Source of the DNA: an uncultured Blautia sp.
GTDB lineage: Bacteria > Bacillota > Clostridia > Lachnospirales > Lachnospiraceae
Direction of reading: 5' to 3'
Length of the DNA stretch: 9,235 nucleotides
NCBI GenBank assembly: GCA_900765525.1
Contig: CAAFRY010000153.1
Coordinates: forward strand, 1 to 9,235
Shown here: positions 1 to 4,637 of the stretch, piece by piece
Position numbering within the stretch: position 1 is the stretch's first letter
Layout of the letters: every line of letters begins with the position of its first letter
Program-made: the position numbers and the translations under genes
The notes under the pieces: generated by a model
What the model was told of the DNA's origin: nothing
The model's input: only the letters and a program-made list of their open reading frames with translations
The model's database searches: none

Positions 1-75
1 GTAGAATGTGGACAGGGAATAACCGTGTTGCAGGGTGGCTGACCTCTATTCTTACATAGAATGGGGGTGGTGCTG

Positions 76-168
76 ATGGACAAGAAACCTTTTGATTTCA
101 AAGACCTTATGGCTTTTGGAATGTTCATCCTGGCATTGCTGACATTCGTATTTACGTTTATCAGATAA
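76..168 (+). CDS. Small holin-like type I toxin peptide
   Basis: This is a 30-residue peptide with an acidic and basic N-terminus (MDKKPFDFKDL) followed by one hydrophobic helix (AFGMFILALLTFVFTFI) and a terminal Arg. That pattern matches the putative holin-like toxin / Fst-TxpA group of membrane toxins, which are usually about 30-35 residues. The likely role, inferred, is membrane insertion and depolarisation when its antisense RNA is lost, so stabilising the element. The start at 76 is chosen because GGGGGTGG at 63-70 is a good ribosome binding site 5 nt upstream; the in-frame ATG at 61 lacks one. TAGAAT at 2-7 could be the -10 box, with its -35 outside the window. A small hairpin (48-52 with 58-62) sits directly before the ribosome binding site. 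It could instead be a non-toxic small membrane peptide. Confidence 0.68.
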   Translation: MDKKPFDFKDLMAFGMFILALLTFVFTFIR

Positions 169-182
169 TGTTTTAAGCATAG

Positions 183-220
183 AAAAACCACCCCAAAACT
201 TTGACCGAGCCGAAGGGTGG
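183..220 (-). terminator. Rho-independent terminator of the antisense RNA
   Basis: On the minus strand CCACCC (220-215) pairs with GGGTGG (193-188) across a loop of about 21 nt and is followed by TTTTT (187-183). In the toxin direction the same hairpin has no U-run, so it should end only the antisense transcript. Confidence 0.62.
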
Positions 221-251
221 CGATTCTATGTTGCTATTTACTTTGTAAGGT

Positions 252-281
252 CAACCACTTTGTGGGCGGTTGTTCCTTTTT
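252..281 (+). terminator. Possible terminator of the toxin mRNA
   Basis: CAACC (252-256) can pair with GGTTG (268-272), or the inner CCAC/GTGG pair can form instead. TTCC and a T-run (277-281) follow. The stem is short, so this is a weak call, but it lies where the sense transcript must end to overlap the antisense RNA. Confidence 0.38.
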
Positions 282-289
282 CTATTCTC

Positions 290-318
290 AATATATCACA
301 TCTGGCAGCAGGATTCAA
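290..318 (-). promoter_or_regulatory. Sigma-A promoter of the antisense RNA
   Basis: Read on the minus strand, TTGAAT (318-313), a 17-bp spacer and TATATT (295-290) form a near-consensus sigma-A promoter. A TGA immediately before the -10 gives an extended -10. It points into the toxin 3' region, and no protein-coding gene lies immediately downstream on this strand, which supports transcription of a regulatory RNA. Confidence 0.62.
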
Positions 319-388
319 GAAGAAAACACAATATGCTTTTTGGCAATCCGATTCTGGACAGTTCGGTAACACAGAAGCCTTTTTGCAA

Positions 389-444
389 AACCACTGGTTA
401 CAAAGAGGAAAAACCACTGGTTTCTGAAAATAAAACCACAGGTT
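389..444. repeat. Three phased palindromic repeats (AACCACWGGTT)
   Basis: AACCACTGGTT occurs at 389-399 and 412-422, and AACCACAGGTT at 434-444. The centres are 23 and 22 bp apart, about two helical turns. Each copy is itself an inverted repeat; the middle one extends to AAACCA-C-TGGTTT. The layout suggests a dimeric DNA-binding protein on one face of the helix, as operator sites or iteron-like sites. The cognate protein is unknown; the XRE regulator encoded nearby is one candidate. Confidence 0.55.
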
Positions 445-730
445 AGTACGGCAATTATAGAAGCCCCTTCTTTACTCGATTTCTTGTCAGATACCCCCGT
501 ATATCGTTGTGAACGTGTATAACGTCCATACAGCCATTTTATAGATGAAAACGGTATTTTCTTCACATCTTGGAAAAACATGGAAATACGGGGAATATAA
601 GAACTTTGGGGGTTCATCATTGTGATGAACGTCACCACATGCAGGCGGAATCCCCATTCTTCATTGGTGAGGAAAACCGCTTCTTCTTAAAGGATGAGCC
701 GCCTATTCTTTGTGGTGAGATGGTAAAGGG
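445..730. other. Region with no supportable gene
   Basis: Open frames exist on both strands here, but none has a convincing ribosome binding site, recognisable domain or protein-like composition. The region lies downstream of the XRE gene on the minus strand. I see no tRNA, insertion-sequence end or further repeat in it. It may hold decayed coding sequence from the element. Confidence 0.4.
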
Positions 731-943
731 TTATTCTTTATCAGGTACATATTCCATCAAGTCCCCAGGCTGGCAATTTAACAGTTTGCACAGTTTTTCC
801 AGCGTTTCGGTCCCAAGATTTCCCTTCCCATTTTTGAGATTGTAATAGGTTTGCTGTCCCATTATTTTGTTTTGACGCAGATAGTAAGTGCTTATACCGT
901 GTTCCTCCAGCAGTTTAAATAATTTATCATAGCAAATGGCCAT
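731..943 (-). CDS. XRE-family (Cro/CI-like) helix-turn-helix regulator
   Basis: This 70-residue protein is essentially a single HTH_XRE domain. Residues 5-15 form the first helix, about 17-40 hold the helix-turn-helix (STYYLRQNKIMGQQTYYNLKNG), and the GNLGTETLEKLCKLLNCQPGDLM segment at about 41-63 is the typical closing part of the HTH_26-like group. The start is supported by AGAAGGTG 7 nt upstream on the minus strand. It is transcribed divergently from the cargo and integrase operon, the position of the orf9-type repressor in Tn916-like elements. Its promoter overlaps an inverted repeat, so autoregulation and repression of the rightward operon are likely (inferred). There is no effector or peptidase domain, so any induction signal must act another way. 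Confidence 0.88.
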   Translation of the reverse strand: MAICYDKLFKLLEEHGISTYYLRQNKIMGQQTYYNLKNGKGNLGTETLEKLCKLLNCQPGDLMEYVPDKE

Positions 944-1014
944 GTTTTAACACCTTCTTTCTTTTGAGTAAATAGGATGGTGTGATGAAGATACACCTTT
1001 TCCATTATAGCTTT

Positions 1015-1043
1015 AGTATAGCACACAACATACACTTTTACAA
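1015..1043 (-). promoter_or_regulatory. Promoter of the XRE regulator gene
   Basis: On the minus strand TTGTAA (1043-1038), a 17-bp spacer and TATACT (1020-1015) with TGC just before it form an extended -10 promoter. The -35 box lies inside the inverted repeat at 1030-1049, so a protein bound there would block this promoter. A second TATAAT (1009-1004) lacks a good -35. Confidence 0.55.
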
Positions 1044-1137
1044 GTGTATAATATGAACAAAAAATAGTGTATAATATGGTCAAAAGATTGTGTATAAAAT
1101 CAATAGATTATGGTCAAATAATAGTGTATAATATAAT
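1030..1137. promoter_or_regulatory. Divergent operator/promoter region with repeated GTGTATAA
   Basis: ATACACTT (1030-1037) and AAGTGTAT (1042-1049) form a perfect 8-bp inverted repeat with a 4-bp spacer. GTGTATAA then recurs at 1044, 1067, 1090 and 1124, spaced 23, 23 and 34 bp, i.e. two or three helical turns. Copies 1 and 2 extend to AGTGTATAATATG. Several contain TATAAT, so they may double as rightward -10 boxes, yet none has a good -35 at 16-18 bp. That suggests an assisted promoter or repressor-controlled multiple starts for the operon beginning at 1319. Binding by the XRE protein is inferred. Confidence 0.55.
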
Positions 1138-1140
1138 CAC

Positions 1141-1318
1141 AAGGTAAGGGAAAACAAAACAGCGAAGGTGGACGGGAGTACCGAGAGGGAAAGCAAGAGT
1201 ACAACGTAACACCGGGAAACAGGATAAGAGAGATTGAGATGCCGCAGAAGCCGCTAGATGTTTAAAGCCTGCCGGGGCTGTTAAGAAACCCTACCTGATA
1301 AGAAAGGAGATAGGAAAC
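1141..1318 (+). other. Purine-rich, possibly structured operon leader
   Basis: About 180 nt separate the control repeats from the first operon gene. AGGTAAGGG near 1142-1150 can pair with CCCTACCT at 1289-1296 with one bulged A, closing almost the whole leader. Inside, CGG/CCG (loop GAGTA, near 1174-1184) and AGCC/GGCT (near 1265-1280) can form small hairpins. An 8-codon frame at 1239-1265 (MPQKPLDV) might be a leader peptide but has a poor ribosome binding site. No known riboswitch class is recognised. A post-transcriptional switch is only a possibility. Confidence 0.35.
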
Positions 1319-1648
1319 ATGAAGTACGATTTAAGAAAAATCATGTTGAGAGCATGGAATATCTATCGGGAGAAGAAATTTTCTTTCGGGGAGTGCTTAC
1401 ACCGGGCTTGGCTGTCGGCAAAGGCAGAGGAAGTCAATGCAAAGAGAATTGAAGCTGCAAAAGCCAAAGCGGGGGTTGAAGAAGAAACAAATACATGGAG
1501 TGGCTGGAAGAGGTTGGAATATGAAGTCATTCATGGGAGCAAGGCTTTATTTGGTGCTGATTTAATTTGGGGCAGCAGGGGAGACGGGAAGATATACAAA
1601 GCCCGATTCTTTGGAAAGTCTCAAGTACAGGAAATAGTAACAGCATAG
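1319..1648 (+). CDS. Conserved mobile-element protein of unknown function (109 aa)
   Basis: First gene of the rightward operon; start supported by AAGGAGA at 1304-1310, 8 nt upstream. The protein is soluble, with no membrane helix. An N-terminal basic, aromatic segment (MKYDLRKIMLRAWNIYREKK) is followed by a helical Ala/Lys/Glu-rich middle (about 28-55) and a Gly/Trp/aromatic-rich C-terminal half (W60, W63, W84, with LFGADLIWGSRGDG and KARFFGKSQ). From memory, closely similar proteins are common in clostridial conjugative elements, but I know of no assigned function. Its position as lead gene under the control region suggests an early role in element biology. No catalytic motif is visible, and a DNA- or RNA-binding role is only a guess. 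Confidence 0.75.
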   Translation: MKYDLRKIMLRAWNIYREKKFSFGECLHRAWLSAKAEEVNAKRIEAAKAKAGVEEETNTWSGWKRLEYEVIHGSKALFGADLIWGSRGDGKIYKARFFGKSQVQEIVTA

Positions 1649-1657
1649 GAGGGTAAC

Positions 1658-1834
1658 ATGGAACTATTGCGAGTGACTGAACAGGGAATACAGTTTCCAA
1701 CGATATTTCTTCTGTATTCAGAGATAGGGGAAATGGAAACGATAAAAGAGATTTGTAAAACAGTGTATGAAAGATATAAAAAAGCCTCTGCCAGAACCGG
1801 CATTCTGACAAAGGCAAGCAACCCGACAATCTAG
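1658..1834 (+). CDS. Small conserved-type protein, unknown function (58 aa)
   Basis: The frame starts 9 nt after the preceding stop behind a strong AGGAGGG (1647-1653) with 4 nt to the ATG, which makes translation very likely. The peptide (MELLRVTEQGIQFPTIFLLY, then SEIGEMETIKEICKTVYERY, ending in TGILTKASNPTI) has a short beta-like N-terminus, an acidic linker and one amphipathic helix. There are no Cys pairs or membrane segment. I do not recognise a family with confidence. Its size and place would suit an accessory or DNA-processing cofactor, or an excisionase-like factor, but it lacks the visible winged-helix pattern of Xis. Confidence 0.65.
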   Translation: MELLRVTEQGIQFPTIFLLYSEIGEMETIKEICKTVYERYKKASARTGILTKASNPTI

Positions 1835-1840
1835 CAAATT

Positions 1841-1877
1841 GAGGGTCTGCAGGAAGCATAACACACCTGCTGCCCTC
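1841..1877 (+). other. Intercistronic hairpin before the Lar-like gene
   Basis: GAGGG (1841-1845) pairs with CCCTC (1873-1877) and GCAGG (1849-1853) with CCTGC (1866-1870), with a small internal loop and a 12-nt apical loop. No T-run follows, so it is not a simple terminator; mRNA processing or translational control is possible. Its right arm CCTGCTGCCCT recurs exactly in the hairpin at 3120-3138. Confidence 0.45.
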
Positions 1878-1899
1878 TGTAAAGAAAGAGGATATAAAA

Positions 1900-2394
1900 A
1901 TGGTGCAGGAAATTGAATTAGAGCAGTTAAAGGCTTGTCCGTTTTGCGGAGGGCATGCAGTAATGAAGATAGGAGACGTTCCGTTTGGTAATGACGGGCG
2001 AATGGTAAGGATAAACTGTACACAATGTCATACATTTTCAAATGCGTATTGTACGGGCAAGCAGGCATTTTCAGAGCATATTGTCACATTAGAAGAAGCA
2101 AAACAAAAAGCAGTGCAGGCATGGAATAAAAGACATGATAAGGAAATAAGACGGGAGATTTTTGTACAATCTCTTTCAGTGGCACAAATGGCTGCAATCA
2201 TAGAAGCTGAAAGGCTTTACAAGTATTCAAGCGTGGAGGAACTGCAATTCTGCAGAAAAATGGCGAAAATATACGGTTGCGTTCCCAAAGAGGGAGACGA
2301 AGAAAATTTGATGGATTTTTTAGCAACCCTTTACCATTATGGAATTGTGCAAGGAATCCGGCAGGAAAGAGCCAGAAGAAAGAGGGGTAATTAG
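1900..2394 (+). CDS. Lar-like zinc-ribbon protein with helical C-terminal extension
   Basis: 164 residues. The N-terminal part (about 8-80) matches the Lar / restriction-alleviation type zinc ribbon: KACPFCGGHA with C13 and C16, a second pair C40-x2-C43, then EEAKQKAVQAWNKR (about 65-78), the usual family ending with Trp-Asn. Lar proteins of phages and elements are known to ease type I restriction, but the family is broad and anti-restriction here is inferred. Residues about 82-164 form a helical, basic-ended extension (ending RQERARRKRGN) that I cannot assign; classic Lar is much shorter. The start is supported by AAAGAGG (1885-1891). The next gene begins 2 nt after its stop, so the two are probably translationally coupled. 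Confidence 0.7.
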   Translation: MVQEIELEQLKACPFCGGHAVMKIGDVPFGNDGRMVRINCTQCHTFSNAYCTGKQAFSEHIVTLEEAKQKAVQAWNKRHDKEIRREIFVQSLSVAQMAAIIEAERLYKYSSVEELQFCRKMAKIYGCVPKEGDEENLMDFLATLYHYGIVQGIRQERARRKRGN

Positions 2395-2396
2395 TT

Positions 2397-2975
2397 ATGC
2401 AGCAGGAAATAACAGAGGTTCAAAGAGTATTAAGGGAAAGACCTATGATTTATCAGGTGTTAAAGATTGCCAGTGAAATAGGAACAGATAAGATACAGGA
2501 AACGGCACTGGGATTCTTGAAAAAGAATTTAAAAAGTATGAGAACGGAAGATATACGGATTTTCCAGTGTTTTAAAGAGAATCCGCCGAAGCCAGGAAAG
2601 ATGTTGAAAAAAGAGCAATATTTCAATGAAACTGGCCGGCTGCAGTCAGAAATTATTCTGGATGGTGGAAATAACCTAATAGACGGATATACAAGCTATT
2701 TACTGGCGGTAGAGCATGGACTTGAATATGTTCCTATCAGATACGGGAAAAGGCAGATTATAAAGGCATACCACAGACAGGGTGGAAAACTCTATGCATG
2801 GGAGCTGCCGGGGAAACTGATTGATAAGGTGTCTCCTGGCGAAAAGCTGATTGTGAGAACTAATAGAGGATTTAGAACGGTTACAGTGGCAGCAGTTGAA
2901 GACTATAATCCAGAGCAGTACATAAAGCCATTGAGACAGGTTATCAGGAGGAAAAGGAAAGGAGCGGCGGCATAA
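2397..2975 (+). CDS. ParB-like domain protein (192 aa)
   Basis: The middle of the protein (about 52-125) resembles a ParB/sulfiredoxin-type nuclease fold: an early strand (EDIRIFQCFKENPP), then a stretch ending IILDGGNNLIDGYTSYLLA (about 86-104), the equivalent of the family's DG-nxR/L-IDG segment, then HGLEYVPIRYGKRQ. Residues 1-50 are helical. Residues about 130-172 look like a small beta-rich domain (ELPGKLIDKVSPGEKLIVRT). The tail is strongly basic (IRRKRKGAAA). ParB-like proteins bind or nick DNA or use CTP. I see the fold signature but cannot identify an active site, so partition, nuclease or regulatory roles remain open. The ribosome binding site AGAGGGG lies inside the end of the previous gene, indicating coupling. 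Confidence 0.68.
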   Translation: MQQEITEVQRVLRERPMIYQVLKIASEIGTDKIQETALGFLKKNLKSMRTEDIRIFQCFKENPPKPGKMLKKEQYFNETGRLQSEIILDGGNNLIDGYTSYLLAVEHGLEYVPIRYGKRQIIKAYHRQGGKLYAWELPGKLIDKVSPGEKLIVRTNRGFRTVTVAAVEDYNPEQYIKPLRQVIRRKRKGAAA

Positions 2976-3113
2976 ATGGAAACTGGAAGAAATGAAAACA
3001 TGGCAGCAGGAGTTATACATCAGATAAAAAGGGAAAAAAGAGTGCTGCAAAAAGCATTGTTTCTTTCTCTTGTGGTAAATCTTATCCAGGCAGCGGTGAT
3101 ATTTTTCAAATAA
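2976..3113 (+). CDS. Small single-pass membrane protein (45 aa)
   Basis: The ATG begins at the base right after the previous TAA, and AAAGGAAAGGAG upstream supplies a ribosome binding site, so translation by coupling is likely. The peptide has a charged N-terminal half (QIKREKRVLQK) and one hydrophobic helix (ALFLSLVVNLIQAAVIFF) ending in Lys, predicting one transmembrane segment with the basic N-terminal side inside. No family is recognised. The size and charge pattern resemble small membrane peptides of conjugative elements and also small toxins, but it has no antisense locus like the one at 76-283. Confidence 0.6.
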   Translation: METGRNENMAAGVIHQIKREKRVLQKALFLSLVVNLIQAAVIFFK

Positions 3114-3119
3114 AGCAAA

Positions 3120-3138
3120 GGGCGGCGGCCTGCTGCCC
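3120..3138 (+). other. GC-rich intercistronic hairpin before the KTR gene
   Basis: GGGCGGC (3120-3126) pairs with GCTGCCC (3132-3138) over a 5-nt loop; one pair is G-U. It is far more GC-rich than its surroundings and is followed by no T-run. CCTGCTGCCCT (3129-3139) is identical to 1866-1876. It lies 29 nt before the next start codon. Confidence 0.45.
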
Positions 3139-3167
3139 TACTGCAAATTACAGAGAGGTATAACAGT

Positions 3168-3356
3168 ATGATTGACGGTAGAGGCTTTATTTTATGCCCT
3201 GTGTGTGGGAAAAAGACAAAGGTTAAAGTAAATAGGGAGACGGTATTAAAGAATTTCCCCTTGTTCTGTCCGAAATGCAAGTATCAGAGCATAATAGACT
3301 TGACAGAAGAAAAAGTTATAGTTAGAGGAGCGGCAAATAGGCAGGTGCAGAAATAG
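3168..3356 (+). CDS. Cysteine-rich KTR zinc-ribbon protein (62 aa)
   Basis: Two CxxC knuckles (C10-PV-C13 and C34-PK-C37) frame a small zinc ribbon: FILCPVCGKKTKVKV, then ETVLKNFPLFCPKCKYQSII. This matches the cysteine-rich KTR family found repeatedly in Firmicutes conjugative transposons; the KTK at 16-18 sits at the KTR position. Function in the family is not established. Nucleic-acid binding is the natural guess for a basic zinc ribbon. The gene lies immediately before the integrase (14-nt gap), where Tn916 carries xis, but it has no winged-helix excisionase features. The ribosome binding site is AGAGAGG ending at 3158. Confidence 0.82.
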   Translation: MIDGRGFILCPVCGKKTKVKVNRETVLKNFPLFCPKCKYQSIIDLTEEKVIVRGAANRQVQK

Positions 3357-3370
3357 AAAGGTGTGATGTT

Positions 3371-4489
3371 ATGGCAACAGATAAACGTGGGCGAAAACTT
3401 CCAAAGGGAATACGGCAGCGGTATGACACGTTTGAGGGGCGCTTTCAATACCAGGGGAAACGTTATCTTGTACATGGCAATACAGTCACAGAAACCCAAA
3501 AGGCCATGAATGAATTGCGATATAAGCTGGAACATGGCGCATTCGTGGAAAGGAAAAAGATTGTTCTTTCAGAATGGTTTATAACCTGGATGGAACAATA
3601 TAAGAAAAACAGAGTAAAGGCCGGAACATATTGCAATTATAAAAAGTATTTTGACAGTATGATAAAAGGGAGGCTTGGAAATAAAAAGGTTGCGGATATA
3701 CGGGGCGAGCATATTCAGCAGCTCTACAATGATTTGGAGGAAAAAGGATATGCACTTTCCAGTATAAAAATTGTATCTGCTATCCTTAATGGGTGTCTGC
3801 AGCAGGCTATGAGAAACGGACTGATTGAAAGAAACCCGGTTAAGCTGGCAGAATTACCACGGCAGAAAGAGAAAGTGACAAGGCAGGCTATGACGAAAGA
3901 ACAGCAGACGCTTTTCATGGAATATGCAAAGGACAGCTATTTATATAATCTCTTTGCGGTTATGTTGCGCACTGGCATGAGAAACGGGGAAATTAGAGGC
4001 CTGAAGTATTCGGACATTGACAAGAAAAAGGGTGTTATCCACATACAGCGCACATTAAAATACATAGAGGGCCGAGGATATTTTGAGGACACACCCAAAA
4101 CCCTGACTTCCCGAAGGGATATACCATTAACGGCTGATTTAGAAGCATTGCTGGACACCCAGCGCAATTATTGGGAACTTAAAGTTGAACGTTTAGACCG
4201 TTATCTGTTTTGCAATGAGAAAGGGGAACCATTGAGCCGGGATAGACTACAATCAGAAATAAACCGGATTGTAAAACGTATTCAGGCAGAGGGACACAAC
4301 TTCCCACGAATTACTCCGCATATCTTCCGGCATACATTTGCCACACGGGCTATAGAGGCAGGTATGCAGCCCCAGGTATTAAAAACGATATTAGGGCATA
4401 GTTCTCTTGCTATGACAATGGACCTATACAGTCATGTATTGCCGGATACGAAAGCGGCAGAAATGGAGAAGATTGCAGGAATATTTTAA
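3371..4489 (+). CDS. int: Tyrosine recombinase/integrase, Tn916 Int type
   Basis: 372 residues, close to the usual 370-400 for this group. Residues about 1-60 form the AP2-like arm-binding domain (FEGRFQYQGKRYLVHG). Residues about 63-165 form the SAM-like core-binding domain (LSEWFITWMEQYKKNRVK). The catalytic domain follows from about 172. All catalytic residues are present: R204 (TGMRNGEI), K243 (TPKTLTSRRDIPL), H317 and R320 (TPHIFRHTFATR), H343 (LGHSS) and nucleophile Y353 (MDLYSHV). It should catalyse strand exchange for insertion and, with an excisionase, excision. The start is supported by AAAGGTG (3357-3363). The frame is intact, so the enzyme is probably active. A terminator and arm-like repeats follow directly. 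Confidence 0.95.
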   Translation: MATDKRGRKLPKGIRQRYDTFEGRFQYQGKRYLVHGNTVTETQKAMNELRYKLEHGAFVERKKIVLSEWFITWMEQYKKNRVKAGTYCNYKKYFDSMIKGRLGNKKVADIRGEHIQQLYNDLEEKGYALSSIKIVSAILNGCLQQAMRNGLIERNPVKLAELPRQKEKVTRQAMTKEQQTLFMEYAKDSYLYNLFAVMLRTGMRNGEIRGLKYSDIDKKKGVIHIQRTLKYIEGRGYFEDTPKTLTSRRDIPLTADLEALLDTQRNYWELKVERLDRYLFCNEKGEPLSRDRLQSEINRIVKRIQAEGHNFPRITPHIFRHTFATRAIEAGMQPQVLKTILGHSSLAMTMDLYSHVLPDTKAAEMEKIAGIF

Positions 4490-4513
4490 GAGGGGTTGCG
4501 GCCTCTCTTTTTT
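4489..4513 (+). terminator. Terminator after the integrase
   Basis: AGAGG (4489-4493) pairs with CCTCT (4502-4506), followed by C and TTTTTT (4508-4513). The stem is only 5 bp but the U-run is good. It begins at the last base of the integrase stop codon and would limit read-through from the element into queT. Confidence 0.6.
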
Positions 4514-4517
4514 GCTT

Positions 4518-4558
4518 TGGTACCTGATAATCGGCAAAGTGGTACTTTTCTGGTACTT
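4518..4558. repeat. Direct repeats TGGTACYT, likely integrase arm-type sites
   Basis: TGGTACCT (4518-4525), TGGTACTT (4540-4547) and TGGTACTT (4551-4558) lie 22 and 11 bp apart, exactly two and one helical turns, just inside the element end. Tn916-type integrases bind such direct repeats with their N-terminal domain while the catalytic domain holds the core site. This role is inferred from position, phasing and the AP2-like domain in the integrase. Confidence 0.6.
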
Positions 4559-4560
4559 GC

Positions 4561-4589
4561 TTGACATTTTCTCTCCCCCATGGTATTCT
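4561..4589 (+). promoter_or_regulatory. Sigma-A promoter reading toward queT
   Basis: TTGACA (4561-4566), a 17-bp spacer and TATTCT (4584-4589) preceded by TGG form a consensus -35 with an extended -10. Transcription would start near 4596 and run through the candidate riboswitch into queT. It lies directly beside the integrase repeats, so it may belong to the element rather than the host. Confidence 0.75.
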
Positions 4590-4600
4590 ATGACACGTTG

Positions 4601-4626
4601 AAAAGCCTGTAAATATAAGGCTTTTT
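4601..4626. repeat. Inverted repeat near the element-host junction
   Basis: AAAAGCC (4601-4607) and GGCTTTT (4619-4625) form a perfect 7-bp inverted repeat with an 11-nt A/T-rich spacer, followed by one more T. It could be part of the recombination core site, a weak terminator or attenuator at the start of the queT transcript, or a remnant of an upstream host gene's terminator. The sequence alone cannot separate these. Confidence 0.45.
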
Positions 4627-4637
4627 GATAAAAATAC

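Larger units (their letters stand above)
183..283 (-). ncRNA. Antisense RNA (antitoxin) to the holin-like toxin mRNA
   Basis: A convergent transcription unit of about 100 nt is inferred on the minus strand. It has a canonical promoter at 290-318 and ends in a hairpin plus U-run at 183-220. It would be fully complementary to the 3' region of the toxin mRNA, as in the txpA/RatA and Fst/RNAII systems, where duplex formation blocks translation or triggers decay. AGGGTGGC occurs both in the toxin 5' leader (32-39) and in the overlap region (214-221), resembling the direct repeats through which Fst-type RNAs make second contacts. The start at about 283 is deduced from the -10 position, not observed. 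Confidence 0.6.
1..4600 (+). mobile_element. Integrase-bearing end of a Tn916-like integrative element
   Basis: A run of typical conjugative-element accessory genes ends in a tyrosine integrase whose stop is followed at once by a terminator and phased direct repeats, the usual layout of an element's integrase end. Supporting neighbours are a small XRE repressor reading the opposite way, a cysteine-rich KTR zinc ribbon, a Lar-like zinc protein and a ParB-like protein. Conjugation, relaxase and replication genes would lie to the left, outside the window. The right boundary is inferred: it must fall after the repeats ending at 4558 and before the queT leader aptamer at 4638, and I place it near 4600. 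The target-site duplication cannot be shown because the other end is absent. It could also be a mobilizable element or a decayed remnant. Confidence 0.7.

Noticed and set aside
61..168. Earlier ATG at 61 for the toxin peptide
   Set aside because: No ribosome binding site precedes it, and the site GGGGGTGG would lie inside the gene; the ATG at 76 fits better.
315..638. Minus-strand open frame of 107 codons
   Set aside because: It has no ribosome binding site, an uneven composition and no domain, and it runs through the three palindromes and the antisense RNA promoter region. Treated as chance.
490..660. Minus-strand frame of about 56 codons starting MGIPPACGD
   Set aside because: No ribosome binding site and no recognisable pattern; it overlaps another equally unsupported frame.
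570..845. Plus-strand open frame of 91 codons
   Set aside because: Its second half is antisense to the well-supported XRE gene and it lacks a good ribosome binding site. A short stretch (ERHHMQAESPFFIGEENRFF) looks protein-like, but there is no family match I can name.
1044..1131. Regular 23-bp repeats considered as a CRISPR array
   Set aside because: The repeated unit is only 8-13 bp, spacers are tiny and A/T-rich, and no cas genes are present; regulatory repeats fit better.
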